Assembly: GCF_018324205.1 (NCBI RefSeq)
Contig: NZ_AP023356.1
Span: 8,004,501-8,068,500, forward strand
Reading direction: 5' to 3'
Source of the DNA: Actinoplanes ianthinogenes
GTDB taxonomy: Bacteria > Actinomycetota > Actinomycetes > Mycobacteriales > Micromonosporaceae
Length of the DNA: 64,000 nucleotides
How positions within the stretch are numbered: position 1 is the stretch's first letter; the number at the start of each line of letters is the position of its first letter. Of the stretch, positions 17,663 through 26,426 are shown in pieces. The notes beneath the pieces are model-generated. The model saw only the letters and a list, made by a program, of their open reading frames with translations, did no database searches and was not told where the DNA came from. The position numbers and the translations under genes were made by a program.

Positions 17663-18709
17663 ATGCGTTCGACGCTGCGCAAGACCGTACTGACGCTGAC
17701 CGCTCTCGCCGCCGGTGTCACCGGTGCCGTGACGGCCACGCCGGCACAGGCCGCTACGCAGGCTGCCGACGCGGGATGCGTGACCGGCGCGAAGCTGGTC
17801 CCGACCTGTGGCGTTCTGTGGGGCGGTGCCGCCGGTGGCTTCACCAGCGCGCCCCGGGACGCGGCGCTGAAGACCTGGGAGAAGGCGAGCGGCCGGACCG
17901 CCAGCATCTTCCACCAGTACCACAAGGGCAACGAGCCGTTCCCGACCAAGGCCGAGATCGCCATGACCCAGGACGCCGCGAACCCGCGGGTGCTGCTGGA
18001 GAACTGGAAGATCGCGTACGGCACCACCTGGGCCGCCGTGGCCAAGGGGCAGCAGGACAAGCGCATCGACGCCTTCGCGGCGCGTGCCAAGGCGTACGGG
18101 AAGAAGTTCTTCCTGGTCCTGAACCACGAGCCGGAGAACGACGTCGTGGCGCGGGCCGGCTCGGGCATGGAGGCCAAGGACTTCGCGGCCATGTACCGGC
18201 ACACCATCCTGCGGCTGCGCGCCCAGGGCGTCACCAACGTGACCAACGTGGTGGCCTACATGGGCAACGAGAAGTGGATGGCGCAGTCGTGGTGGAAGGA
18301 CCTGTACCCCGGCGACGACGTCGTCGACTGGGTCGGCCTGGACTCCTACGTCTCCGTGGAGAAGGGCTACTACCACTTCGGTGACTTCTCGTCGCTGCTC
18401 GACCGCAAGGCCAAGGGTGGCGCGCAGGGCTGGTACGACTGGGCCACCACCAAGCACGCCGGCAAGCCCGTCATGATCGCCGAGTGGGGCGCCTACCACC
18501 GCGTGGGCAAGAAGGCCGACAAGTCCTTCGTCTACAACAGCGTCATCGAGCAGCTGAAGAAGCGTCCCGCCATCAAGGCGATCGTGCACTTCGACACCAA
18601 GCACGACGACGAGGGCGACCGCGACATCAGCATCGACAGCAGCGCGTCCTCGCTGGCCGCGTTCAAGAAGCTGGCCGCCAACCCGATCTTCAACGTCAAG
18701 ATCGGCTGA
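17663..18709 (+). CDS. Secreted glycoside hydrolase, GH26-like (beta-mannanase type)
   Basis: 348 residues. A Tat/Sec-like signal peptide ends in PAQA-A (cleavage near residue 30). The catalytic barrel shows FFLVLNHEPEND (acid/base Glu, about 155) and MIAEWGAY (nucleophile Glu, about 273), spaced as in clan GH-A family 26. W and Y residues around HQYHKGNE and WVGLDSYVS fit the substrate cleft. No carbohydrate-binding module is attached. It is a single transcription unit: about 190 bases separate it from the upstream hairpin, and a strong terminator follows. Substrate beta-mannan is a family inference; other beta-glucans are possible. Confidence 0.75.
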   Translation: MRSTLRKTVLTLTALAAGVTGAVTATPAQAATQAADAGCVTGAKLVPTCGVLWGGAAGGFTSAPRDAALKTWEKASGRTASIFHQYHKGNEPFPTKAEIAMTQDAANPRVLLENWKIAYGTTWAAVAKGQQDKRIDAFAARAKAYGKKFFLVLNHEPENDVVARAGSGMEAKDFAAMYRHTILRLRAQGVTNVTNVVAYMGNEKWMAQSWWKDLYPGDDVVDWVGLDSYVSVEKGYYHFGDFSSLLDRKAKGGAQGWYDWATTKHAGKPVMIAEWGAYHRVGKKADKSFVYNSVIEQLKKRPAIKAIVHFDTKHDDEGDRDISIDSSASSLAAFKKLAANPIFNVKIG

Positions 18710-18728
18710 ACTTCACCCACCCCCTGAG

Positions 18729-18764
18729 AAAGCGCCGTCCGGGTCCCCGCCCGGGCGGCGCTTT
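18729..18764. terminator. Bidirectional terminator
   Basis: A 15-base stem, AAAGCGCCGTCCGGG (18729-18743) with CCCGGGCGGCGCTTT (18750-18764) including one G-U pair, and a 6-base loop. It lies between convergent genes and has A and T runs at its two ends, so it can serve both the mannanase and the CU044_5270-type gene. Confidence 0.8.
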
Positions 18765-18773
18765 CGCTTTGTC

Positions 18774-19673
18774 TCAGGGCCGGTCGCCGGCCTTGCCGAC
18801 CACCGCCTTGGCCAGGACCGCGCTCATCCCGATCACCATGCCGGCCCTGCCCTGCTCGGTGTCCTCGATCAGATAGGTCCGCTCGCCCAGGTACTCGTGG
18901 GTCGCCGCGTCGAAGATCCATTCACGGCGGGTCATGCCGTTGCCGGCGACCCGGGCCACCGCCACCCCGTGCCGTCCGGCCGCGTCCTCGGCGTCCGGCA
19001 GCAGCTCCACCCCGGGGATCCTCGCGGCCGCGCCGTACAGCGCCGCCACCACCTTCGGCCGCAGCACCGTCGCGTTCTCCTCCAGGTAGTCACCGATCAG
19101 CGTGAACGCCTCGGCGTCGACCTGGTTGTCCGACTTGCGCGCCTCGGCGTACACCTTCGCCAGCATCGCGTCCGCGGTCTCCGGCAGGCCCGGATCGATG
19201 TCGATCGTCCGATAGGGCCCGAGATCCCGCGACTTGCCGCCGTCGCGCAGCAGCCCGTGCCCGCCGACGACCAGCGGGATCCAGATCTCCCGGTCGCTCG
19301 GCTCCGGCATCGTCGCCCGATCCTTGCCGTCGATCGCCAGGTAGGCGGTCCGGCTCCGGACGTACAGATATCCGCCCGCCGCTTCCGGCCGGCCTCCGGC
19401 CGCCACCGCTGCCTGACCGAGAAAGCTCACGGCAGCGTCGTGGTCACCGTTACTGATCTTGACGTACGGCGGAGCCGGCGCCCGATGCCAGGGGACCACC
19501 GTCATCCCCACCGCCAGGGTGACGGCGAGCACCCCGGCGGCCGGGATCAGCATCCGCCAGGGGCGACGCCGGGCGGCAGGCTCCTCGATCGCGTTCAGCA
19601 GCCGTGCCTTGAGCACCCGTTTCCGCTCCTCGGCCAGCTCCGGCCCGGCGGGCGGCGTCATCAGGTCGTCCAT
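18774..19673 (-). CDS. CU044_5270 family membrane protein, likely anti-sigma partner
   Basis: 299 residues with a cytoplasmic N-terminus of about 40, one membrane segment (about 41-60) and an extracellular C-terminal domain of 230 residues. The pattern (GGYLYVRSRTAYL...REIWIPL, later YLEENATVL and RREWIFDAATHEYLGER) fits the CU044_5270 family usually found beside ECF sigma factors. It overlaps the sigma gene by one base (TGATG). Role as a membrane-bound regulator of that sigma factor is inferred from this coupling; no zinc-binding HxxxCxxC motif is present. Confidence 0.78.
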   Translation of the reverse strand: MDDLMTPPAGPELAEERKRVLKARLLNAIEEPAARRRPWRMLIPAAGVLAVTLAVGMTVVPWHRAPAPPYVKISNGDHDAAVSFLGQAAVAAGGRPEAAGGYLYVRSRTAYLAIDGKDRATMPEPSDREIWIPLVVGGHGLLRDGGKSRDLGPYRTIDIDPGLPETADAMLAKVYAEARKSDNQVDAEAFTLIGDYLEENATVLRPKVVAALYGAAARIPGVELLPDAEDAAGRHGVAVARVAGNGMTRREWIFDAATHEYLGERTYLIEDTEQGRAGMVIGMSAVLAKAVVGKAGDRP

Positions 19674-20263
19674 CAGTACTCCTCCCCGGTGAGAACGAGC
19701 CGTGCCGAGGGCCGGTGCAGCTCCGCCTCGGCCAGCGCGCGGAGCCTGGTGCGAGCGCGGGACAGCCGGGACCGGACCGTGCCGATCGGGATGCCGAGCG
19801 CCTCGGCCGCGGCGGCGTAGTCCACCTGCTGCCAGACGCAGAGCAGGAACACCTCACGATCCGCCCGGCGCAGCGCCCGCAGCGCCGCGGTCGCCGCGGC
19901 GAGCTGTGCGGAATCGTGCAACCGGCCGACCACCTCGTCGGCGAAGTCCGGCACCGCGTCGCCGGGCGGCAGCCGGGACAGCGCCGCCCGGTGCCGGCGG
20001 GCCGCCCGCCGGCGGTTGCGCAGCACGTTGGTGGCGATGCCGAGCAGCCACGGGCGCAGGCTCTCGCCGTCCGGCCGCAGCGTCTCCCGGATCCGCCAGG
20101 CCTCCAGGAAGGTCAGCGACACCACGTCCTCGGCGTTCGCCGGGCCGCCGTCCATCCAGGCCGCGTGCCGGTACACCGCCGGGGCGTGCTCGTCGAACAG
20201 GTCCGCGAAGGCGGTCGCGTCCCCGGCCCGGATCCGGGCGCGCATCGTTGCTGTCACACCCAT
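19673..20263 (-). CDS. RNA polymerase sigma factor, ECF type (sigma-70 family)
   Basis: 196 residues. Region 2 (about 12-75: FADLFDEHAPAVYRHA, then AEDVVSLTFLEAWR) and region 4 (about 125-180: FLLCVWQQVDYAAAAEALGIPIGTVRSRLSRAR) are intact with nothing extra. A GGACAGGT sequence precedes the ATG. It is translationally coupled to a membrane protein that probably holds it inactive. The target regulon cannot be read from the window. Confidence 0.92.
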   Translation of the reverse strand: MGVTATMRARIRAGDATAFADLFDEHAPAVYRHAAWMDGGPANAEDVVSLTFLEAWRIRETLRPDGESLRPWLLGIATNVLRNRRRAARRHRAALSRLPPGDAVPDFADEVVGRLHDSAQLAAATAALRALRRADREVFLLCVWQQVDYAAAAEALGIPIGTVRSRLSRARTRLRALAEAELHRPSARLVLTGEEY

Positions 20264-20307
20264 ACCTGTCCGCGGGCGGCGTCGAGTTCCCGACGATCTT
20301 CCGGTAC

Positions 20308-20454
20308 TCAGGGCAGGCCCGGCATCGGCGGTCCGGCCGTGTCCGCCTGGTGCTCCACCTGTTCGTCCGCCGAGTTCACGCGGATGGTCGCTGTCAGGTC
20401 ACCGGCGGGCCGGGGCCGGCTGGCGCCATGCGCCGTGTCGTCGAGCTTGACCAC
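20308..20454 (-). CDS. Possible 48-aa protein upstream of the sigma gene
   Basis: From GTG 20454 a 48-codon frame ends 44 bases before the sigma-factor start on the same strand. Its codons are mostly G/C-ending (AAG CTC GAC GAC ACG..., GTG GAG CAC CAG GCG GAC), unlike the frames through the neighbouring repeats. The peptide is hydrophilic, ends in GPPMPGLP and matches nothing I recognise. No clear ribosome site is visible and the frame stays open upstream into array 2, so it could be a remnant. Confidence 0.3.
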   Translation of the reverse strand: MVKLDDTAHGASRPRPAGDLTATIRVNSADEQVEHQADTAGPPMPGLP

Positions 20455-20517
20455 CGCACCGCCGCGTTCCGTCGCCGTGGCGGCCGTCCCGGAGACGGGA
20501 CAGCCCCTGAACCGGCC

Positions 20518-20970
20518 GGCCGCGGGGTCGTGAGCGGCTGTTGGTTCCGGGTGGTGGCGAGCCGGTGTCTTCCCAGCTGCCTGAACTGGCGGGCTGGTCG
20601 TGGGCTTCGGGTGGTCGCGGGGTCGTGAGCGGCTGGTGGTGGCGAGCCGGTGTCTTCCCAGCCGCCTGGACCGGCGGGCTGGTCGTGGGCTTCGGGTGGT
20701 CGCGGGGTCGTGAGCGGCTGGTGGTGGCGAGCCGGTGTCTTCCCAGCCGCCTGGACCGGCGGGCTGGTCGCGGGTTTCGGGTGGTCGAGGGGTGGTGAGC
20801 GGCTGGTGGTTCCGGGTGGTGGCGAGCCGGTGTCTTCCCAGCTGCCTGAACCGGCGGGCTGGTCGCGGGCTTCGGGTGGTCGAGGGGTGGTGAGCGGCTG
20901 GTCGTCCCGGGTGGGGGCAAGCCGGTCTCGTCCCAGCCGCCTGAACCGGCGGGCTGGCCGCGGACCTCGG
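20518..20970. repeat. Minisatellite array 2 (85/95-bp units)
   Basis: Five tandem units each containing GAGCCGGTGTCTTCCCAGC and later GTGAGCGGCTGGT. The marker GCCGGTGTCT starts at 20561, 20646, 20731 and 20826 and a variant at 20921, giving spacings of 85, 85, 95 and 95. The extra 10 bases (TTCCGGGTGG-type) distinguish long from short units. It is unrelated in sequence to array 1. No frame through it looks coding. Confidence 0.9.
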
Positions 20971-21195
20971 TGGTCGCGGCGTCATGAACGGCTGTCGGCC
21001 CCGGTGATCGCAGGCCCGGTAGTTGCGGGTGGTGGCGAGCCGCGGGTGATGGCGAGCGCCGGGTGGTTGTAGGGCGAGAATCGCCGCGTGGCTGCGGACC
21101 TCGCTGGCTATGGCTGTGGGTTGCGGACCGTGGTCGGCAGGGCGTATGCGGTGCCGGCCCGCCGGCCGGATCGGGAGCGCGTCGTCCCGGTCCGG
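20971..21195. other. Gene-free spacer between arrays 2 and 3
   Basis: Contains decayed fragments of array 2 (GGTGGCGAGC, CCGGTGATCG) and no supported gene or site. Confidence 0.4.
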
Positions 21196-21363
21196 CCGGC
21201 GGGCGGACCGCACGCGGCCGGCTCTGGAGCCCCGGGATTCCGGAGTGGGCGCCGGCGGGCGGGCCGCACGCGGCCGGCTCTGGAGCCCCGGGATTCCGGA
21301 GTGGGCGCTGGCGGGCGGGCCGCACGCGCCCGGCTCCGGAGCCCCGGGGTGGGCGCGGCCCGG
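21196..21363. repeat. Minisatellite array 3 (56-bp units)
   Basis: Three tandem units with an exact 56-base period (21196, 21252, 21308), each with GCGGGC.GACCGCACGCGG-like opening and CCCCGGGATTCCGGAG. The third is more diverged and loses part of the end. It lies just downstream of the DUF6493 gene. Confidence 0.85.
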
Positions 21364-21420
21364 TCTGCCGCCCGGGCGCATGGTCGCCCGGCTCACGCCG
21401 GGCGACGTCTGTGGGGTGGC

Positions 21421-24099
21421 TCAGGGATGGAGGACGCTGTGCAGGCGCTTCGCCTCCTTGACCAGGCGGGTGCTTCCGGTGCGGGCCGCCACTTCGGCGA
21501 GACCGGCGATCTCGGTGCGCGCGTGGACGGCCCCGGCCACCTGTGTGGACAGTTCGAGCAGGTCGGGCAGGCCGCGCTGGGCGGTCGGCAACAGGGCCGG
21601 CAGCGCGGCGGCCAGCACCTCCCAGACCGCGAGCGACGCCCCGGCCAGGTGCGCCTCGGCCAGCGCCGGCGTCAGACGGGACAGCTTCACCATGCCGTCG
21701 GCGCACACGTCGCCCAGCGCGGCGCCGACCGCCGCGGCGAACGGCTCCGGGCGGGCGGCCAGCGTGAGGAACGCGTCGACCGCCGCGACCCGGCTCTCCG
21801 GGTGCCGGGCGCCCAGCGTGTAAGCGATCCCGTAGGCCAGCGCGGGACCGACCGGGCCGGAGCACGCCGCCAGCAGCGGCAGCACCTCGGCCCCGCGCCG
21901 CTGATCCTGATCGGCCAGCGCGGCCAGCTCCGGCAGCACCCAGGACGCGATCGCCTCCCGATGGTGCGGCAGCGTCATGGCCAGCACGTCGCCGCAGAGC
22001 ACGAAATCGTCCGGCCACCCCCGTGGCTCGGGGCCGGGGGTGGTGGTGAGCAGTTGGCGTTCCAGCCGCAGACCGCCGTCGCGGGCCGGACCCAGGATGG
22101 TCACCACGCGCCGGGCGACCCCGGCGCCGCTGTAGTAGTAGTCGTTGAGCGGCCGCTGCTCCCAGCGCCGGCTGATCGGGTCGGGCAGGCCGCCGCCGGC
22201 CAGCCACGCGGCGAACTGCCGCCCGGCCGGTGAGGTGAGCGTGGCGGCCTGCTCCACGACCGCCGGATCCGGCTCCCGCGGCAGCCGCAGCAGCGCCTGC
22301 TCGAAGTCGACCGGCCACGGCTGCCAGCCCTCCGCCTCGGCCCGCCGCAGCCGCTCCAGCAGCACGGCCGGGTCCAGGCTGCCGGTCACGTGGGTCGGCG
22401 TGGCCACCACCATCGGCACCATGGTGCTGGTCAGCTGGCTGGCGACCTCGGCGACCCGCAGCCCCAGCACCCCGTCCGGAGTGGCGACCAGCGGCGAGTC
22501 CTCCCCGCCGCGCCGCCCGTCCTGCCAGGCCCGGCGGACCGCGGCGACCAGCCGCTGCCACTGCGAGCCGTGCTTGGCGGTGCCGAGCGCGGACCGGATC
22601 GCCACGCCCAGGTGGGTGAGCGCGGCGGAGTGGTTCCAGCTGTGCTCTTCGAAGTCGCTCGAATACCGCTCGAGCACCGGCCGCAACGCGGTGGCCAGCG
22701 CCGCCGGTCCGTCGGTCGCATAGAGCGAGACCAGGCCGGCCAGCACCCGCTCCCAGGCGATCGCGGTCTCCTCGTGACAGAGCGCGACCAGCTCCTCGGC
22801 CAGCTCGCCGGGGGTGGCGATCGGCGCGGGCAGCTCGGCCGGTGGTGCGGCCGGGGGCAGCTCCGGGACCTCGGCCGGCGCCTCGGCCATCGTGCCGAAC
22901 AGCTCGGCGGCCCGGCGCGGCAGGTCGCCGGCCAGCACGGCGGACGCGTCGGCGAGGCGGGCCACGGTGTCCGCGTCGAGCTTGCCGGTCTGCTTGCCGA
23001 TCAGGGTGAGCGCGCGGTCCTGCACGTCGAGGGCCGGGTGCCCGAACGCGGCGGCGACCGTCTCCAACACCTCACCTGCCCGGTCCGGGTGCCGGCGGGA
23101 CACCTTGTCCAGCCAGGTGAGCTGGGACTTGACCAGCGTCTTCTCCTTGCGGACCAGGGTGGGGCCGCTGGTGTCGAGCAGGGTCTCCAGCTCCAGGCGG
23201 CCGGCGTCGTCGACCGTGCGCAGGGCTTTCTGCGCCAGCGCCGCCACCGTGCCCGGGGCGTCCGGGAGCAGGCGGGCGTAGTCGAGGGCGTGGCTGGACA
23301 GCTCGTCGAGAGTGGGCTCCAGCAGGTCGTGCAGGAGGACGAAGGGGCGCAGGTCATGCGGTTTGCCGCCGCGGAGCAACCGGTCCACGGTGAGGTCGAG
23401 ATAGGTCTTGCGCTCCAGCGTGCCCTCACCGATCAGGTGCGCCAGCACGGCCGGGAGACGCGGGGTGGCTGTCCACTCCTTGGCTGTGTCGTCCCACGAT
23501 CCGGCGGCGAGGTCGGCGGCGAGACCGTCGAACTCGAACAGCGCGGGCAGCAGCGTGTCGCGGTGCGGGTCGTCGCGCAGCCGCATGCTGAGCGGGGGCA
23601 ACCGGCGATCCCAGTGGTGGGGCCGGGTGAGCAGGTTGGCGAGCCAAGCGCGGGCCACGTTCTCCCGGACGGGCGGCTCGGCCCGGCCCTCCCGGAGCAG
23701 TGCGGCGATCATCGGCCAGAGGTCCTCGTCGGCGTCCCGGGTCGGTAGCCGGGTGGCCAGCCGGGTGCCCAGCTCGCCCAGCCAGGGCAGCCGCCGGAAC
23801 CGGGCGAGCTCGAGGAACCGCTCCGGTCCGATCCCGGTCCAGGTCTGCATGCTGGTGCGCAGCAGCAGGGCCGCGGCCCGGGCGGCGGTCGGCATGCAGC
23901 CGATCACGGCCAGCGCGTAACCCGGCATGGGATTGAGGTCGTGCCGCCACCACTGCGTGGCCTCGGCTCTCACCCCGGCCTCGACGTCCTTGGCCAGGGC
24001 GACGCGCTCCTCCTCCGAGGCGCGGACCAGCAGGGCGATGACGCCGGCGGTATCCGCCTTTTTCGCCCGCCGCTGGAGAGCCTCCCAGGTGAGGGTCAT
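21421..24099 (-). CDS. DUF6493-type helical-repeat protein
   Basis: 892 residues, almost entirely alpha-helical with repeated Leu/Ala-rich helices resembling HEAT-type solenoids (for example RPFVLLHDLLEPTLDEL, and GHPALDVQDRALTLIGK). I place it in DUF6493 from overall pattern and because it directly follows a SWIM gene, with its ATG overlapping that stop region by four bases. No catalytic motif or membrane segment is visible. It is likely a cytoplasmic scaffold acting with the SWIM protein. Function is unknown. Confidence 0.7.
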   Translation of the reverse strand: MTLTWEALQRRAKKADTAGVIALLVRASEEERVALAKDVEAGVRAEATQWWRHDLNPMPGYALAVIGCMPTAARAAALLLRTSMQTWTGIGPERFLELARFRRLPWLGELGTRLATRLPTRDADEDLWPMIAALLREGRAEPPVRENVARAWLANLLTRPHHWDRRLPPLSMRLRDDPHRDTLLPALFEFDGLAADLAAGSWDDTAKEWTATPRLPAVLAHLIGEGTLERKTYLDLTVDRLLRGGKPHDLRPFVLLHDLLEPTLDELSSHALDYARLLPDAPGTVAALAQKALRTVDDAGRLELETLLDTSGPTLVRKEKTLVKSQLTWLDKVSRRHPDRAGEVLETVAAAFGHPALDVQDRALTLIGKQTGKLDADTVARLADASAVLAGDLPRRAAELFGTMAEAPAEVPELPPAAPPAELPAPIATPGELAEELVALCHEETAIAWERVLAGLVSLYATDGPAALATALRPVLERYSSDFEEHSWNHSAALTHLGVAIRSALGTAKHGSQWQRLVAAVRRAWQDGRRGGEDSPLVATPDGVLGLRVAEVASQLTSTMVPMVVATPTHVTGSLDPAVLLERLRRAEAEGWQPWPVDFEQALLRLPREPDPAVVEQAATLTSPAGRQFAAWLAGGGLPDPISRRWEQRPLNDYYYSGAGVARRVVTILGPARDGGLRLERQLLTTTPGPEPRGWPDDFVLCGDVLAMTLPHHREAIASWVLPELAALADQDQRRGAEVLPLLAACSGPVGPALAYGIAYTLGARHPESRVAAVDAFLTLAARPEPFAAAVGAALGDVCADGMVKLSRLTPALAEAHLAGASLAVWEVLAAALPALLPTAQRGLPDLLELSTQVAGAVHARTEIAGLAEVAARTGSTRLVKEAKRLHSVLHP

Positions 24100-25436
24100 G
24101 CCGCGGCCTCGGCCTTCGCGATCGTCTCGGCGGTCTCGCCGGCGTGGGCCATCCGGACCGCGAGGACGTGTTTACATGGGCCGCGGCCACCGCGGTGTTT
24201 CGCCCACCACGGGCACGTGCAGGACTGGGACTCGGGGCGCACGTGATACGTCTCGTCGCCGCTGACCACCGTCGACACCTCCGGGCCGAGAGTGACCGCG
24301 CCGGCGCTGATCAGGGCGCGAGCACCGGCCAGCCGCGGGTTCATCCGCTCGACCGCGTCCGCCGTGTAGGGCAGGGTGCGGTGGAAATAGCCGGCCTCGG
24401 CCACGTCGTAACCCACCCGGCCGGCGGTGCCGAGCTGGGTGAGCGCGTCGCGGATCCGGGCGGCGTCCAGCCCGGAGGCGGTGGCCAGGGCGTCCACGTC
24501 GATCGCCGGGTCCCAGGAGAGCAGGGCGCTGACCAGGTCGGCGTCGTCGGAGACCTCGTCGGAGGCGAGCGACTCCAGGACCGCGCCCTCGCCGGAGAAG
24601 CCGCGGTACGGCTCCGGGGAGAGGGTCAGCGACAGTCGCAGCGTGGGGGTGGTCAGCTCCCACGTGCTGGCGACCGGGCCACTGCCCGCGGCGACCGGCG
24701 GGCCGTAGACGCGCAGGCTCACCGCGTACCGTAAGAAGGGTTTGAAAGCGGACAGGCGGCCCGCACCCGGCAGGCAGACCGCGCCCGGGGTGGGCCTCGA
24801 GGTGAAGCGCAGCGAGCGGCCGGCCGGGACAGCCCAGAGCACCGACTTGTCGGTGGCGGGCAGGCGGTTGAACAGGGCACGGGCCTCGGCGACGCCGATC
24901 TCGGCGCGCGGGTCGAAGCGGGCGGTGAGCACCTGCGCCTCGGCGAAGCCGCGCAGCCAGCGGGCCGGCAGCGGCACCTTTCTCTCCACCAGGGGGCCGT
25001 CGAACGTGGTCACGGTGAGGTCGTCGGGGCCGACCGCGACGTGCATCGGGTCGGCGCGGCCGACCCGGAGGAGCGCGCGCTGCAATGGCAGGTTGACGTC
25101 GACGTTGGTGGTGCCGTGGGCGAGGATCTCGCCGTCCAGGCCGCCGGGGAGCACGTCGAGCCGGGCATAGACCCCGCAGCAGCCGGAGAACGACTCGAAC
25201 CGCAGGCGGTCGGAGCCGGCGGTGACCACCGGGTCGAGGCTGGCCGGCGGGAGCGGCCGGAAATAGCGGGTGCGGGCCACCTCGGCCACGGCCAGCAGGC
25301 CGGTCGCCGCGGCGCCGGGCGAGGTGAGGAAGCCGGTGAAGAAGCGCGGGTGCGCTGCCGGGCCGCCGGAGGTCTGCAAGGTCAAGCGGTCGTCCAAAGT
25401 CGACGAACCGAGGTACGAGTAAGCCGCGGTAACCAT
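24096..25436 (-). CDS. SWIM zinc finger protein
   Basis: 446 residues. Near the C-terminus is an intact SWIM zinc site: two cysteines in SCTCPWW, then PCKH, i.e. CxCx12CxH (about residues 413-430). Upstream lie beta-rich segments and a winged-helix-like region (about 325-385: DVDALATASGLDAARIRDALTQLG). The ATG at 25436 (MVTAAYSYL) is chosen because homologues begin close to this motif. The stop overlaps the DUF6493 start by four bases. SWIM domains bind DNA or protein; the partner is presumably the DUF6493 protein. No AAA or VWA gene is adjacent, unlike some related clusters. Confidence 0.85.
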   Translation of the reverse strand: MVTAAYSYLGSSTLDDRLTLQTSGGPAAHPRFFTGFLTSPGAAATGLLAVAEVARTRYFRPLPPASLDPVVTAGSDRLRFESFSGCCGVYARLDVLPGGLDGEILAHGTTNVDVNLPLQRALLRVGRADPMHVAVGPDDLTVTTFDGPLVERKVPLPARWLRGFAEAQVLTARFDPRAEIGVAEARALFNRLPATDKSVLWAVPAGRSLRFTSRPTPGAVCLPGAGRLSAFKPFLRYAVSLRVYGPPVAAGSGPVASTWELTTPTLRLSLTLSPEPYRGFSGEGAVLESLASDEVSDDADLVSALLSWDPAIDVDALATASGLDAARIRDALTQLGTAGRVGYDVAEAGYFHRTLPYTADAVERMNPRLAGARALISAGAVTLGPEVSTVVSGDETYHVRPESQSCTCPWWAKHRGGRGPCKHVLAVRMAHAGETAETIAKAEAAA

Positions 25437-25468
25437 GCGCGAGAACCTAGAACGTGGGTACGACAGTT

Positions 25469-26413
25469 TCAGCCGCGGCGGCGCAGCAGGAGCACCGAAC
25501 CCCGGATCATCCGGACCGCGAACAGCACCACCACGATCGTCACGGCGTGTGCGGCGAACCCGGCGACCGAGGTGTTGCCGCAGGCGGTGCCCACCCACCG
25601 GTCCCCGGCGATCGCCCCGCCTCCGATCAGGACGGCCAGCACGAGCACCGGGATCACGCTGCTCCGATTCCACGGTTCGGCGGTACGCGGCGGCGAGACG
25701 GCGTGCGACCTGGGATGCAACGTGCCGGCCGGGATGCCGATGAGGAACCGCTCGTCCTCAGTGGCGGCGTAGTGCTGGATGGTCGCCGCGGCGAAGGCCG
25801 GTGCGACGCCGTCCACCCGCAGCCGGTTCGGGTTGACCACCCAGCCGGTCGTCCGGACCAGGTCCGGCGTGCGGTAGCGAAGGCGGACCTCGAACGGGCC
25901 GGTCCAGATCTGCCGCGGATCGACGGCGTCCCAATCCGCCGTGACCGTGCCGAAGAACTTGTCCGCCCGCAGCCCGTCCGCGGTGAGGGTGAGGCCCATC
26001 CCGCGCAGGGTGACGCGGGCGCAGAGGATCAGGAACGCGCCGGCGACCGCGCCGACCGTCCACATCACCGGGAGGATGTCGGTCTCCGTGTCCGGTACGA
26101 CCGGGACGACGCCCAGCATGGCCAGCATGGCGACGTTCAGCAGCGGGAACGTGCCGGTGCGCGGGGTGTGCAGCGTCCGCTCCCGCTCGTCGAGCACGAA
26201 CGCCGGGAGCTGCTGGCCGGGACGCATCGTCGCACCCAGGATCGCGACGGCCGGGACCAGCGCGCCGACCCCGATCACCAGGAGGACGGCGGCGGCCGGC
26301 TCGGGCGGGGCACCCAGCTCGACCGCGCCCACCACCAGGGCCGTGACCGCGGCGGCGACGAGTACAATCACTACACGCCGCCGATGAGCCGCCGCGGACA
26401 ATCTCAAGATCAT
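25469..26413 (-). CDS. PH-like membrane protein, paralog A
   Basis: 314 residues with about four membrane segments near residues 12-32, 38-60, 95-120 and 125-145, a soluble central domain, and two more segments near the C-terminus. The soluble part (GLTLTADGLRADKFFGTVTADWDAV) has the strand pattern of bacterial PH-like domains. It aligns well with the next gene (ADGLRADKF/QDGVHADKY, then VRLRYR/VRVRYR), so the two are tandem duplicates. ATG 26413 is preferred over an upstream start. Function unknown. Confidence 0.65.
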   Translation of the reverse strand: MILRLSAAAHRRRVVIVLVAAAVTALVVGAVELGAPPEPAAAVLLVIGVGALVPAVAILGATMRPGQQLPAFVLDERERTLHTPRTGTFPLLNVAMLAMLGVVPVVPDTETDILPVMWTVGAVAGAFLILCARVTLRGMGLTLTADGLRADKFFGTVTADWDAVDPRQIWTGPFEVRLRYRTPDLVRTTGWVVNPNRLRVDGVAPAFAAATIQHYAATEDERFLIGIPAGTLHPRSHAVSPPRTAEPWNRSSVIPVLVLAVLIGGGAIAGDRWVGTACGNTSVAGFAAHAVTIVVVLFAVRMIRGSVLLLRRRG

Positions 26414-26426
26414 CGGCGGATGATAG

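Noticed and set aside
20308..22561. Very long minus-strand frames across arrays 2 and 3 into the DUF6493 gene
   Set aside because: They are antisense-phase shadows of the DUF6493 gene joined to repeat translation.
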